The notes under the pieces were generated by a model. It ran no database searches. It was not told the DNA's origin and saw only the letters and a program-made list of their open reading frames with translations. Positions 41,379 to 49,295 of a stretch of 64,000 nt of DNA are shown piece after piece (the stretch's first letter is position 1; every line of letters starts with the position of its first letter). A program made the position numbers and the translations under genes. This DNA comes from Komagataeibacter sp. FNDCR2 (GTDB taxonomy: Bacteria; Pseudomonadota; Alphaproteobacteria; Acetobacterales; Acetobacteraceae): assembly GCF_021295395.1 (NCBI RefSeq), contig NZ_JAIWOU010000001.1, forward strand, positions 1,611,501 through 1,675,500, given 5' to 3'.

Positions 41379-41392
41379 AACATCGTTTTTTT
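41372..41392 (+). terminator. intrinsic terminator overlapping a stop codon
   Basis: ACGAT (41372-41376) and ATCGT (41382-41386) form a short stem with a 5-nt loop, followed by a run of Ts to 41392. The stem includes the TAA stop codon of the preceding gene, so translation and termination may affect one another. Confidence 0.65.
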
Positions 41393-41400
41393 AGGGAAAA

Positions 41401-41474
41401 TGGAGCGGGTGAAGGGAATCGAACCCTCGTATGCAGCTTGGGAAGCTGCCGTTCTACCATTGAACTACACCCGC
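41401..41474 (-). tRNA. tRNA-Gly (anticodon CCC)
   Basis: A full cloverleaf is readable on the minus strand. The acceptor stem GCGGGTG pairs with CACCCGC, the D-arm contains AGTTCAATGGTAGAAC, the anticodon stem is GCAGC/GCTGC with loop TTCCCAA (anticodon CCC), and the T-arm contains GGTTCGATTCC. U is the discriminator and CCA is encoded (41401-41403). It decodes GGG. A promoter lies 11 bp upstream (41486-41514). Confidence 0.96.
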
Positions 41475-41485
41475 AGGCCGAGCCT

Positions 41486-41514
41486 TCTATACTGCACAAG
41501 CATGGCAGATGCAA
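41486..41514 (-). promoter_or_regulatory. predicted promoter of tRNA-Gly
   Basis: On the minus strand TTGCAT (41509-41514) and TATAGA (41486-41491) are spaced by exactly 17 bp, and the -10 element ends 11 bp before the mature tRNA 5' end. Read by eye from the hexamers. Confidence 0.7.
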
Positions 41515-41543
41515 TCACCCCCCTTTCATGATGCGCGGAGCAG

Positions 41544-41572
41544 TTGACGCACCCGGCCCTGATCCGCAATAA
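41544..41572 (+). promoter_or_regulatory. possible promoter of the metZ leader
   Basis: TTGACG (41544-41549) and CAATAA (41567-41572), 17 bp apart, would start a transcript just before the SAM-II riboswitch. The -10 match is only fair. Confidence 0.4.
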
Positions 41573-41581
41573 GCATGCATG

Positions 41582-41602
41582 TCCGGCACAGTGCGTGCCG
41601 GA
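41582..41602 (+). repeat. hairpin directly upstream of the SAM-II aptamer
   Basis: TCCGGCAC (41582-41589) and GTGCCGGA (41595-41602) form a perfect 8-bp stem with a 5-nt loop, ending 3 bp before the riboswitch core. It may be an upstream part of the leader fold or an unrelated leader hairpin. Confidence 0.5.
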
Positions 41603-41605
41603 TCC

Positions 41606-41659
41606 CTCGTGATTTGATACGGCCGGCTTGCGGCGAGGTAAAACATACGCGCTAAAGAG
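41606..41659 (+). promoter_or_regulatory. SAM-II riboswitch before metZ
   Basis: The stretch shows the SAM-II (metA motif) core in order: CTCGTGATTTG at the 5' side of P1, the CGGCTTGC segment (41624-41631), the 3' side of P1 GCGAGG, TAAA, and the closing GCTAAAG pseudoknot part (41651-41657). SAM-II is an H-type pseudoknot that binds S-adenosylmethionine and is known from Alphaproteobacteria before methionine genes such as metA and metZ. Binding would block expression when methionine/SAM is high. The aptamer ends about 145 nt before the metZ start, so the expression platform may involve more of the leader. Confidence 0.88.
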
Positions 41660-41801
41660 GCCAGATCCCGTCGGCAGGGCGCGGGTATCATGGTTTCCAC
41701 GGTCGTGAACCGCCCTTGCGGGCTGGCCTGTCGCGCATGAACCGCCGCTGGTCTCGGCCCGCTTGTCCAGATCACCCTGTTTGCAGGAATTTCCATTTCC
41801 C

Positions 41802-43004
41802 ATGACTGACCAGCCTGACCCCAGATCGCTCCGTCCCGCCACCCGCCTGATCAACGCGGGCCTTGAACGCACCCCCTATGGGGAAACCAGCGAGGCGATG
41901 TTCCTGACCTCCGGCTTTGTCTATGACAACGCCGAACAGGCCGAAGGCACCTTTACGGGCGATGTCTCGCATTACCAGTATTCACGCTTTGGCAACCCGA
42001 CCCTCTCCAACCTCGAACGCCGCCTGTGCGACCTTGAGGGCGCGGAAGCCTGCGCGCTGACCGCAACCGGCATGGGGGCCGTGTCCTCCGCGCTGCTGGC
42101 GCAGGTCCGTGCGGGGGACCGAGTTGTCGCATCCCGCGCGCTGTTTGGCTCGTGCCACTGGATCGTGGCGGAACTGCTGCCGCGCTACGGTGTCGAGACC
42201 GTGTTCGTCGATGGCGGCGACCTTGCCGCATGGAAGGACGCGCTGGCCCTGCCCACCCGCGCCGTGCTGCTGGAAAGCCCGTCCAACCCGATGCTCGACG
42301 TGCTCGACATCCGCATGATCTGCGATCTCGCGCACAAGGCCGGGGCGACCGTGGTGGTGGACAACGTGTTCGCCACCCCGCTGTACCAGAAGCCGCTGGA
42401 ACTGGGGGCCGATGTGGTGGTGTATTCGTGCACCAAGCATATCGACGGGCAGGGCCGGGTGCTGGGCGGCGCGGTGCTGTCTTCGGCCAAATGGATTGAT
42501 GAGGTGCTGCGCCCGTTCATCCGCAACACCGGCAACAGCCTGTCCCCCTTCAACGCCTGGGTCATGCTCAAGAGCATCGAGACACTGGCGCTGCGCGTGG
42601 ACGCCATGACCCGCAACGCGGCGAAAGTGGCCGACTTCCTGGCCGACGCACCGGGCATCCGGCGCGTGTTCTATCCCGGCCGTGCGGACCACCCGCAATA
42701 TGAACTGGCCAAAAAGCAGATGTCGGCCGGATCCACGCTGGTCGCCTTCGAGGTCGAGGGCGGCAAGGCGGAGGCGTTCGCGTTCATGAACGCGCTGCGC
42801 GTCATCTCGATTTCAAACAACCTGGGCGATGCGCGTTCCCTTGTCACGCATCCGGCCACCACCACGCACATGAAGCTGGCACCCGAGGAACGGGCCCGCC
42901 TTGGCATCAACGACGGTGCGATCCGCTTTTCCGTCGGGCTGGAAGATGCCGATGACCTGATCGACGACCTCAAGCGCGGCGTCGCGGCGCTGGCCAACCG
43001 GTAA
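41802..43004 (+). CDS. metZ: O-succinylhomoserine sulfhydrylase
   Basis: MetZ makes homocysteine directly from O-succinylhomoserine and sulfide in methionine synthesis. It is a PLP enzyme of the Cys/Met metabolism family with 400 residues. The PLP lysine is K212 in YSCTKHIDGQGRVLGG. Other blocks are YQYSRFGNPT near 57-66, ATGMGAVSSALLA near 90-102 and SNNLGDARSLVTHPATTTH near 330-348. The start MTDQPDP is used because the upstream frame does not match the family. It is controlled by a SAM-II riboswitch. The sulfide it uses is also the substrate of the SQR earlier in the window. Confidence 0.95.
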   Translation: MTDQPDPRSLRPATRLINAGLERTPYGETSEAMFLTSGFVYDNAEQAEGTFTGDVSHYQYSRFGNPTLSNLERRLCDLEGAEACALTATGMGAVSSALLAQVRAGDRVVASRALFGSCHWIVAELLPRYGVETVFVDGGDLAAWKDALALPTRAVLLESPSNPMLDVLDIRMICDLAHKAGATVVVDNVFATPLYQKPLELGADVVVYSCTKHIDGQGRVLGGAVLSSAKWIDEVLRPFIRNTGNSLSPFNAWVMLKSIETLALRVDAMTRNAAKVADFLADAPGIRRVFYPGRADHPQYELAKKQMSAGSTLVAFEVEGGKAEAFAFMNALRVISISNNLGDARSLVTHPATTTHMKLAPEERARLGINDGAIRFSVGLEDADDLIDDLKRGVAALANR

Positions 43005-43023
43005 CCTGAGGAGCCTCCCCTCC

Positions 43024-43500
43024 ATGAGCAAGAACCGGCCTTTCCCTCCCCCCGGTGGGGAAGGAGCGGAGTCCCCGCTGGGCGAGATAACGGACAGCAC
43101 CCCCTGTTTCGAGGCCACGACCGATGACGTGCGCGTGGTTGTCCAGACCTTCTGGCTCGATGACCAGTCGGAGCCGGACGAGCACCGCTATGTGTGGGCT
43201 TACCGGATCCGCATCGAGAACCATGGCGGCGAACAGATCCAGCTCCTGCGCCGGAGCTGGCGCATTGTGGATGGGCAGGGCCGGATCGACCGCGTGGAGG
43301 GCGATGGCGTTGTGGGCGAACAGCCGGTTATCGACGCCAACGCCAGTTTCGAATACATGTCGGGCGCGGCACTTGAAACGCCAACCGGCTTCATGGGCGG
43401 CACGTACCACATGATCCGCCCGGCAAGCCGGGAGCACTTCGATGTCAGCATTCCCGTCTTCAGCCTGGACAGCCCGCACCATCCGACTGTCCTTCATTAA
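43024..43500 (+). CDS. apaG: ApaG family protein
   Basis: A 158-residue ApaG protein (family length about 125). The beta-sandwich domain occupies about 37-158, with typical blocks VRVVVQTFWLDDQSEP, YVWAYRIRIENHG, LLRRSWRIVDGQG and GTYHMI. ApaG has been linked to Co2+/Mg2+ resistance and Ap4A levels, but its activity is not settled. The first 35 residues are Pro/Gly-rich and have no counterpart in the family; a non-ATG start further in is possible. It follows metZ by 20 bp. Confidence 0.9.
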   Translation: MSKNRPFPPPGGEGAESPLGEITDSTPCFEATTDDVRVVVQTFWLDDQSEPDEHRYVWAYRIRIENHGGEQIQLLRRSWRIVDGQGRIDRVEGDGVVGEQPVIDANASFEYMSGAALETPTGFMGGTYHMIRPASREHFDVSIPVFSLDSPHHPTVLH

Positions 43501-43557
43501 GTTTTTCCCCGTGGCACGCCCCTGCCGGGCCTGCCCCTGCCACAAGAACCGACAGCA

Positions 43558-44163
43558 ATGACCACCATCAATCCCCGCCCTTCCCGCATGGAAGCCCAAG
43601 AGGCCGTACGCACCCTGCTGCGCTGGGCTGGTGAAGATCCGGACCGCGAGGGCCTGCACGACACGCCGGAGCGCGTCATCAGGTCGTATGATGAATTTTT
43701 CAGCGGCTATGCCGAAGATCCGGTTGACCTGCTGCGCCGCACCTTCTCCGAAGTCGATGACTATGACGAGATGGTGCTGCTGCGCGACATCCGCGTGGAG
43801 AGCCATTGCGAACACCACATGGTGCCCATCATCGGCGTGGCCCATGTCGCCTACCTGCCGCGCAAGCGCGTGGTCGGCATATCCAAGCTGGCCCGCGTGG
43901 TCGATGCCTATGCCCGGCGCTTCCAGATTCAGGAACGCCTGACGGCGCAGATCGCCAACACCATCAACGAGGAACTCCAGCCCTATGGCGTGGGCGTGGT
44001 GATCGAGGCGTCGCACCAGTGCATGACCACGCGCGGCGTGCATCGCCCCGGCGTGTCGATGGTGACCAGCCGCATGCTGGGCACGTTCCGCTCCAATTCC
44101 GACACGCGGCGGGAATTCCTGTCGATCCTGAACCGCCCCGCCCTGAACAGCAGCGGGATCTGA
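43558..44163 (+). CDS. folE: GTP cyclohydrolase I
   Basis: FolE turns GTP into dihydroneopterin triphosphate, the first step of folate and pterin synthesis. The 201-residue enzyme has the zinc ligands in [14 protein letters not shown] (about 80-93) and the family blocks [16 protein letters not shown] near 36-51, [15 protein letters not shown] near 102-116 and HQCMTTRGV near 155-163. Length is typical. It is 57 bp downstream of apaG, on the same strand. Confidence 0.96.
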   Translation: MTTINPRPSRMEAQEAVRTLLRWAGEDPDREGLHDTPERVIRSYDEFFSGYAEDPVDLLRRTFSEVDDYDEMVLLRDIRVESHCEHHMVPIIGVAHVAYLPRKRVVGISKLARVVDAYARRFQIQERLTAQIANTINEELQPYGVGVVIEASHQCMTTRGVHRPGVSMVTSRMLGTFRSNSDTRREFLSILNRPALNSSGI

Positions 44164-44194
44164 AACCGCACGCGCACCCGGCGTGCGCTAACGC

Positions 44195-44770
44195 TCAGAG
44201 CGTGACCTTCGCCCCCAGCACGGCGATGAACTGCGCCAGCCACGCCGGGTGGGCGGGCCATGCCGGGGCGGTGACCAGCCTGCCATCGGTTATCGCCGCA
44301 TCAAGGGCGATATCGGCGTAAATCCCATCGGCCAGTTCCACCTCGGGGCGGCAGGCGGGATAGGCCGACACCTTGCGCCCGGAAATGATCCGGGCCGCCG
44401 CCAGCAACTGCCCCGCATGGCAGATGGCGGCAATGGGCCGGTCGGCAAAGGCGCGGACCAGTGCGATCACCCGCGCATCCAGCCGCAGGTATTCCGGCGC
44501 GCGCCCGCCGGGCAGGACCAGACCGGCGTAATCCCCGTGCCTTACGTCATCAAAACTGGCGGTCAGCGTGAAGCGGTGGCCGGGTTTTTCGCTATAGGTC
44601 TGCGCGCCCTCGAAATCATGGATGGCGGTCAGGACATGCTCCCCCTTCCCCCGGCCGGGACAGACCGCATCGACCTGATAGCCCAGCATGGTCAGGGCCT
44701 GATAGGGGACCATGACCTCGTAATCCTCGACGTAATCACCAGCCAGAAGCAGCAGTCTTGGTGCGCTCAT
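44195..44770 (-). CDS. DJ-1/PfpI family protein
   Basis: A class I glutamine-amidotransferase-like protein of 191 residues. The nucleophilic-elbow cysteine is in [13 protein letters not shown] near 115-127, followed by His as usual in this superfamily. Members include proteases, chaperones and glyoxalases, so the exact reaction cannot be read. No signal or membrane segment is seen. A repeated hairpin element (44810-44878) lies between it and moaB, so it may have its own promoter. Confidence 0.85.
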   Translation of the reverse strand: MSAPRLLLLAGDYVEDYEVMVPYQALTMLGYQVDAVCPGRGKGEHVLTAIHDFEGAQTYSEKPGHRFTLTASFDDVRHGDYAGLVLPGGRAPEYLRLDARVIALVRAFADRPIAAICHAGQLLAAARIISGRKVSAYPACRPEVELADGIYADIALDAAITDGRLVTAPAWPAHPAWLAQFIAVLGAKVTL

Positions 44771-44809
44771 ATCCGTTTCTTTCCATCACGACGCATTCGG
44801 GTGCGGCTA

Positions 44810-44878
44810 TTTTCCAAAAGCTTCATGAAACGCCGTCTTTATTGAAAAAGGACGGCGCCCAGAAACTTTTATCATTTC
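44810..44878. repeat. intergenic hairpin repeat, copy A
   Basis: A 69-bp element with a 7-bp stem CGCCGTC (44831-44837) / GACGGCG (44851-44857) and a 13-nt loop, enclosed by an outer AAAAG / CTTTT pair. It is about 80% alike (by eye) to copy B at 60046-60112. In B the stem reads CGCCGCC / GGCGGCG, so a T-A pair here is a C-G pair there, a compensatory change. It may act as a two-way terminator or a REP-like element. Confidence 0.65.
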
Positions 44879-44906
44879 CTGTCAAATGGTTGTTTTAAAT
44901 GATCGC

Positions 44907-45461
44907 TTAATGCCCATGCCCGTCGGGGACGAGATGTTCGCGCAGGCGGGGCATGAGTTCGACAAAATTGCAGGGCACATGGCGACTGTCGAGCTGCCAG
45001 ACCAGAATGTCGTCCCATCCATCCTTCACCGCGCCGGACGAACCGGGCAGCGCGAACAGGTAAGTTCCGTTCGCCACGCCCGCGACGGCGCGGGACTGGA
45101 TCGTCGAGGTTCCGATCTTCTGGTAGGACAGCATGCGGAACAGCTCCCCAAACCCCTCGATGCGCTTTTCGATCACCTGGTCAAACGCTTCAGGCGTGAC
45201 GTCGCGGCCGGTCACGCCGGTGCCGCCGCTGGAAATGACGACATCGACCTGCTCATCCGCGATCCATCCGGACAGGGTGGCCGCGATCTGCCGGGCATCA
45301 TCGGTCACGATGGCGCGGGCGGCCACGACATGACCGGCGCGGGCGATCCGTTCAGCCAGGATATCACCCGACCTGTCCGTTTCCGGGGTGCGGGTATCGG
45401 AAACTGTCAGTACCGCAATGCGGACGGGCAGGAAGGGTTTGTTCATATCTAGTCGCGACAT
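44907..45461 (-). CDS. moaB: molybdenum cofactor biosynthesis protein MoaB
   Basis: A 184-residue MoaB/MogA-fold protein that adenylates molybdopterin or supports that step in molybdenum cofactor synthesis. The family blocks [17 protein letters not shown] near 17-33, [20 protein letters not shown] near 77-96 and [17 protein letters not shown] near 142-158 are clear. The start at 45461 is followed by a second in-frame ATG at 45446; the latter matches the core start of the family. No other moa gene is near. It diverges from oprB. Confidence 0.93.
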   Translation of the reverse strand: MSRLDMNKPFLPVRIAVLTVSDTRTPETDRSGDILAERIARAGHVVAARAIVTDDARQIAATLSGWIADEQVDVVISSGGTGVTGRDVTPEAFDQVIEKRIEGFGELFRMLSYQKIGTSTIQSRAVAGVANGTYLFALPGSSGAVKDGWDDILVWQLDSRHVPCNFVELMPRLREHLVPDGHGH

Positions 45462-45553
45462 TCTTCATGTTCACCATTCCGGCGGCCGGACGTCAACGGT
45501 CATTGGATTGTGATGGGATCCGAACCGAACCAGACCGGGGGAAATGAGTAATA

Positions 45554-45569
45554 TGTGTGAACAAACACA
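45554..45569. promoter_or_regulatory. CRP/FNR-like palindrome upstream of oprB
   Basis: TGTGT-N6-ACACA, a perfect 5-bp inverted repeat with the same spacing as the CRP site consensus TGTGA-N6-TCACA. It lies about 155 bp upstream of the oprB start. Confidence 0.35.
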
Positions 45570-45582
45570 AACCCCCGATGTA

Positions 45583-45599
45583 TTTGTGCGTTGCACAAA
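45583..45599. promoter_or_regulatory. 17-bp palindrome TTTGTGC-GTT-GCACAAA upstream of oprB
   Basis: TTTGTGC (45583-45589) and GCACAAA (45593-45599) are perfect inverted repeats with a 3-bp centre. The size and shape fit an operator for a dimeric sugar-responsive repressor such as a LacI or GntR member; the regulator is not in the window. Confidence 0.45.
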
Positions 45600-45724
45600 A
45601 AAATACAACAAGGAATAGTGACGTACTATATCAATATATTGCTGTAGCAAAAAAAATCTCTTTAGTATTATTTTGCATGGCCTTAGTTTTTTTCATAATT
45701 CCCCCGTCAAGGTTTATATTAGGT

Positions 45725-47203
45725 ATGAAATATGCTATCGATGTGCGAATGATCAGAACATTTGCCCGCTTTTTTATACCGCTGCCCCTGCTTCTTCTTG
45801 CCCTTTTCACCCTGAACAAGGCCGCCCTGGCGCAGGCCCTGCCGGGGGAAGGACAGGGTTTCGTGGGCGTACAGCCCAGCCTCAATGTCAACGCCCGACG
45901 CAATACATCGGTGCAGGATCCCGGGCAGTTTTTCAACGCGCCCTACGGCAACCAGCATCTTTTTGGTAACTGGTGGGGTGTCCAGCCCTTCCTGCTGAAC
46001 CATGGCGTGCATATCGAAGCCGACGTGCATGAAGAACTGGCCGGCAATTTCCGTGGCGGCGCCAAGCAGGGCGTGACGGATGCCGGGCAGGTCGGGGTGG
46101 AAATCGACATCGACTGGAACAAGCTGGCGGGTGCGCCCAAGAATTTCTGGACCCACACCATGATCGTGAACGGTCACGGGCGTAACCTCAGCACCGACTA
46201 CATCCACGATTCCCTTGGCGGCGTACAGCAGATTTATGGCGCGCGTGGCAACGTGGTCGCCCATCTTGTCTATATGTACGCCGAACAGTCCCTGTTCCAT
46301 AACCGGCTCGATATCAGCGCGGGCTGGATTCCGGTGGGCAGCTTCTTCGCCGCCTCCCCGCTGTACTGCGAGTTCATGAACGTGTCGATCTGCGGTAACC
46401 CCGCGCCGGGTAAATACGTGCCGGGCGGGCGCGACTGGCCATCGGGCAACCTGGGCGTGGTGATGCGGGTCATGCCCACGGTCGATACCTATATCATGGC
46501 CAGCATGTTCGCCGTCTCGCCCCACTCCTTCAACGGCGGCATTTCGGGCTGGGCATGGGCACAGAGTGGTCTTGGCAAATTCTCCACCCCGGTTGAATTC
46601 GGCTGGCTGCCGGAATTCGGCCGCAACCATCTGGCCGGGCATTACAAGGCGGGGTACGGCTATGACAATTCGCAGTACGATGACCTGTATTCCGATATAA
46701 ACGGTAACTCCGCCGTGCTCACCCACCAGCCTTTCCGCAAGCAGTCCGGTGTCAGCACCGCATGGTTCCAGGCGGACCAGATGATCGTGCGCAATGGCAA
46801 GGGACCGACCAACGGCCTGATCGCGCTGGCGGGCTACATGTACACCTCGGGCAAGATCTCGGCCATGAAGCAGCATGTCTGGGTCGGCATGATCGAAACC
46901 GGCGCGAAATGGGGCCGCCCGCTCGATACGGTGGGGGCGATGTTCCATTATTTCGAGATGAGCCGCGCCTCGGTCCTGCAACAGGAATCCTCGGTCCTGG
47001 CGGGCACGCCCTTCCTGAACAACCAGTGGGGCAGGGCATGGGGCATCCAGACGCATGAGGACGTGTACGAACTTTTCTACAACATCCACACCGCGCGCGG
47101 CATGAGCTTCCAGCCAGATTTCCAGTATATCAACCGTCCCGGCGGCACCACCACCTATCATGATGCGGCGGTGATGGGCCTGCAGTTCAACTGCCTGCTG
47201 TAA
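45725..47203 (+). CDS. oprB: carbohydrate-selective porin, OprB family
   Basis: An outer-membrane beta-barrel for sugar uptake. From ATG 45725 it has 492 residues, with a signal peptide ending near residue 36 (ALAQA) and a mature part with the OprB start (NLFGNWWGVQPFLLNHGV type block near 79-96). It ends in a beta-strand with a C-terminal hydrophobic residue (MGLQFNCLL), as needed for outer-membrane insertion. Other starts are 45557 (would add 56 unlikely residues) and 45749. Acetic acid bacteria commonly carry several OprB copies to feed periplasmic dehydrogenases. The upstream palindromes suggest sugar control. Confidence 0.92.
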   Translation: MKYAIDVRMIRTFARFFIPLPLLLLALFTLNKAALAQALPGEGQGFVGVQPSLNVNARRNTSVQDPGQFFNAPYGNQHLFGNWWGVQPFLLNHGVHIEADVHEELAGNFRGGAKQGVTDAGQVGVEIDIDWNKLAGAPKNFWTHTMIVNGHGRNLSTDYIHDSLGGVQQIYGARGNVVAHLVYMYAEQSLFHNRLDISAGWIPVGSFFAASPLYCEFMNVSICGNPAPGKYVPGGRDWPSGNLGVVMRVMPTVDTYIMASMFAVSPHSFNGGISGWAWAQSGLGKFSTPVEFGWLPEFGRNHLAGHYKAGYGYDNSQYDDLYSDINGNSAVLTHQPFRKQSGVSTAWFQADQMIVRNGKGPTNGLIALAGYMYTSGKISAMKQHVWVGMIETGAKWGRPLDTVGAMFHYFEMSRASVLQQESSVLAGTPFLNNQWGRAWGIQTHEDVYELFYNIHTARGMSFQPDFQYINRPGGTTTYHDAAVMGLQFNCLL

Positions 47204-47248
47204 CGCGCCCTTCATCCGCGCGGCGGCACGCGGTATGGCTGGCGGATC

Positions 47249-48232
47249 ATGACCGATTCCGCCTTCCTGTACCACATGGCCCATGCCGCGCTGGCCGGAT
47301 ACGACCTGCGTGACGCGGGGCCTCACCTGCTTTCCATTTCAGAAAACGTCATTTTCCGGGTCGATACCGCCTGCGGGCCGCGCTACGCGCTGCGCCTGCA
47401 CCGGCCGGGCTATCATACCGCCGCTGAAATCGGCAGCGAACTGGCCTGGCTTGGCGCGCTGCATGGGGCCGGGCTGGAAGTGCCGGTGCCCGTGCCCGGC
47501 CATGACGGCAGCCTTATCCGCACCCTGCCCGCGCCCGATGGCGTCACCCGCCACGCCGTGCTGTTCGCATGGATGGACGGCGCCGAGCCGACTCCGGACA
47601 TCGACCCCATAGCCTTTACCCGTCTGGGCCGCGTGACCGCCCGGCTGCATGACCACAGCCGCCACTGGGCACGCCCCCCCGGTTTTACCCGCAAGGCATG
47701 GACCCCCGACACCATGACCGGCCCCCGCGCCCTGTGGGGACGGTGGGAAGCGGTTCCGGGCATGACCGACGGGGCGCATGAACTGATCGCGGCATGCCTG
47801 CGCCGGATCAATGCGGAACTGGAGGAATATGGCCGGCAACCGGAGCGGTTCGGGCTGATCCATGCCGACCTGCGGCTGGCCAACCTGCTGGTCAGCGGGG
47901 CGCATACCCGCCTGATTGATTTCGATGACTGTGGCATAAGCTGGTTCATGCAGGATCTGGCGGCGGCGCTCAGCTTTCATGAAGACCACCCTCACGCCCC
48001 CCGCTGGGTCGATCACTGGCTGCACGGCTATGCGATGGCGGGACAGGTGGCGCAGGCCGATCTGGATATTTTGCCCACGCTTGTCATCCAGCGGCGAATC
48101 CAGCTTCTGGCATGGACCGGCACCCATCGGCACACCGCGCAGGTGCAGGGCCTGGGGCCGGACTGGTTCACGCGCACGCTGGACTTATGCCACGCATGGC
48201 GGGAAGGCCGGTTGCTACGCGATATTGGCTGA
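47249..48232 (+). CDS. phosphotransferase of the APH/homoserine-kinase-like fold
   Basis: A 327-residue protein kinase-like-fold enzyme. The catalytic loop HADLRLANLLV is near 206-216, with catalytic Asp and Asn, and the metal-binding LIDFDDCG is near 222-229. The N-lobe has an ENVIFRVDT block near 32-40. It resembles the SrkA/RdoA and homoserine kinase II groups; the substrate (protein Ser/Thr, choline or an amino-sugar) cannot be told. It follows oprB by 45 bp and may share its transcript. Confidence 0.82.
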   Translation: MTDSAFLYHMAHAALAGYDLRDAGPHLLSISENVIFRVDTACGPRYALRLHRPGYHTAAEIGSELAWLGALHGAGLEVPVPVPGHDGSLIRTLPAPDGVTRHAVLFAWMDGAEPTPDIDPIAFTRLGRVTARLHDHSRHWARPPGFTRKAWTPDTMTGPRALWGRWEAVPGMTDGAHELIAACLRRINAELEEYGRQPERFGLIHADLRLANLLVSGAHTRLIDFDDCGISWFMQDLAAALSFHEDHPHAPRWVDHWLHGYAMAGQVAQADLDILPTLVIQRRIQLLAWTGTHRHTAQVQGLGPDWFTRTLDLCHAWREGRLLRDIG

Positions 48233-48529
48233 ACCGGGCCATCTGCGTGGCTGCGGTTCCTCCAAGTCTGGGGATTATTAGATATTTTTTAATTTGTATG
48301 GCGCGCGAAGTTCATCACATTAACTTTTGGAAATTTTGAGCAGCGGAATCGTGCTGGTGAAAAAGTTTCATGGAGCAAATTAACGTGATGAGCGGCGGCG
48401 TTTTTCAAGGCTGCCATGACTTTTATGCCTCATTCCTGACATGTATGACACGTATGGATTGTGTCGTTCGGTTAATAAGACGACCCAGCGGAGCCCGTCC
48501 CGTCCTTGGCACATAGCGGAAAAGCAGCA
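48233..48529. other. 297-bp AT-rich intergenic region with a separated inverted repeat
   Basis: No gene is convincing here. It holds TCATCACATTAA (48312-48323) and TTAACGTGATGA (48380-48391), which match as an inverted repeat at 11 of 12 positions with 56 bp between. On the minus-strand RNA the odd position would be a G-U pair. It may hold the promoter of the 60-residue gene downstream. Confidence 0.4.
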
Positions 48530-48712
48530 ATGACCCCGGCAGTTGATCCCACCGCCTCCTCCCCCGCGCCCACGCCCGTCGTGGCCACGTTGCCGCTCGC
48601 GACCGATGAGGTTCCGACCCGCTCCCAGACCACGCGGATGATCTATTCCCGCCACCGTCGCGCGCTGCGGGATTATGCCCGCAAGCTCGGCACCGCAACC
48701 GAGCCGTCCTGA
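48530..48712 (+). CDS. small protein of 60 residues, unknown
   Basis: I do not recognise it. The first half is Pro/Ala/Thr-rich and probably disordered; the second half is basic and helical (TTRMIYSRHRRALRDYARKL), with charge and aromatic placing suited to binding nucleic acid or a protein groove. The ribosome site is weak (GCGGAAAAG). The stop is 16 bp from the convergent Nudix gene's stop. Coding is supported only by composition and by the strong codon bias of the frame. Confidence 0.5.
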   Translation: MTPAVDPTASSPAPTPVVATLPLATDEVPTRSQTTRMIYSRHRRALRDYARKLGTATEPS

Positions 48713-48728
48713 TCCCTTAACGGGCCGT

Positions 48729-49148
48729 TCACCCCATCTTTCGCCGCCGCAGGGCCGCCAGTGCCTGGCGTGTGGGTGTTGTCAGCCGGTCCGGCAGGCT
48801 GTCGGGGGCGTACCAGTGCGGGCCTTCATGTTTTTCGGGCTCCATGAGACGTGGCTCCCCCTGCCATGAGGTCACCAGATAAACGGGGGAAACCCAGTGA
48901 TGCCCACCCGTGGCGTCCATTTCCTCTACCAGGCAAAGCAGGTCACGCGCCTGTATGGTCATGCCCAGTTCCTCGGCTATTTCGCGCTCCGCCGCATGGG
49001 CCGTCGTCTCGTACGGATCGACCTTGCCGCCGGGCAGGCCCCAGCATCCCGCTTCCAGCCCCCGCAGGCGCCGCAACAGCAGAATCCGGCCATCCCGGTC
49101 CATGATGGCCGCGCCACACCCCACGCGCGGGCCGGTCCTGTCCGTCAT
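48729..49148 (-). CDS. Nudix hydrolase
   Basis: A 139-residue Nudix pyrophosphohydrolase. The Nudix box GGKVDPYETTAHAAEREIAEE-LG runs from about 40 to 62, with all G-x5-E-x7-R-E-x2-E-E positions in place. The preceding block RLRGLEAGCWGLPGG is like that of MutT/dCTP-type house-cleaning enzymes. The substrate is not readable. It lies downstream of pdc on the same strand but behind tandem terminators, so it probably has its own promoter. Confidence 0.9.
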   Translation of the reverse strand: MTDRTGPRVGCGAAIMDRDGRILLLRRLRGLEAGCWGLPGGKVDPYETTAHAAEREIAEELGMTIQARDLLCLVEEMDATGGHHWVSPVYLVTSWQGEPRLMEPEKHEGPHWYAPDSLPDRLTTPTRQALAALRRRKMG

Positions 49149-49224
49149 TTACCTGTACTCCTGTTGTTTGAAGGCGCCTGAAACTAATGGCCTGATAAGA
49201 ATAATAAAAGCTTCCCCAAAAGAA

Positions 49225-49270
49225 GGCTGTTCAAACAGCCTGATAAAAAAGGGGCACCCGAAGGCGCCCC
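49225..49270 (-). terminator. tandem terminators of pdc
   Basis: On the minus strand GGGGCGCC-TTCG-GGTGCCCC (49251-49270) is followed by six Ts (49245-49250), a strong intrinsic terminator with a stable tetraloop. A second hairpin GGCTGTTTGAACAGCC (49225-49240) with TTCTTTT follows right behind it. They begin 26 bp after the pdc stop codon. Confidence 0.9.
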
Positions 49271-49295
49271 ACTAGCCGGAAAATGGTGTCCGGCC

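Larger units (their letters stand above)
45462..45724. other. AT-rich promoter region between moaB and oprB
   Basis: About 260 bp, clearly richer in A/T than its surroundings, without a convincing gene. It contains two palindromes (45554-45569 and 45583-45599), a CAATATATTG self-complementary site near 45632 and long A and T runs. This is the likely control region of oprB. Confidence 0.5.

Noticed and set aside
44895-44910. TTAA-N8-TTAA, similar to a CtrA box
   Set aside because: The spacer is 8 bp, not 7, and it lies at the moaB stop codon rather than before a gene.
49194-49216. Possible third copy of the intergenic hairpin repeat
   Set aside because: Only a short ATAATAAAAGCTTC stretch is shared; the stem is missing.
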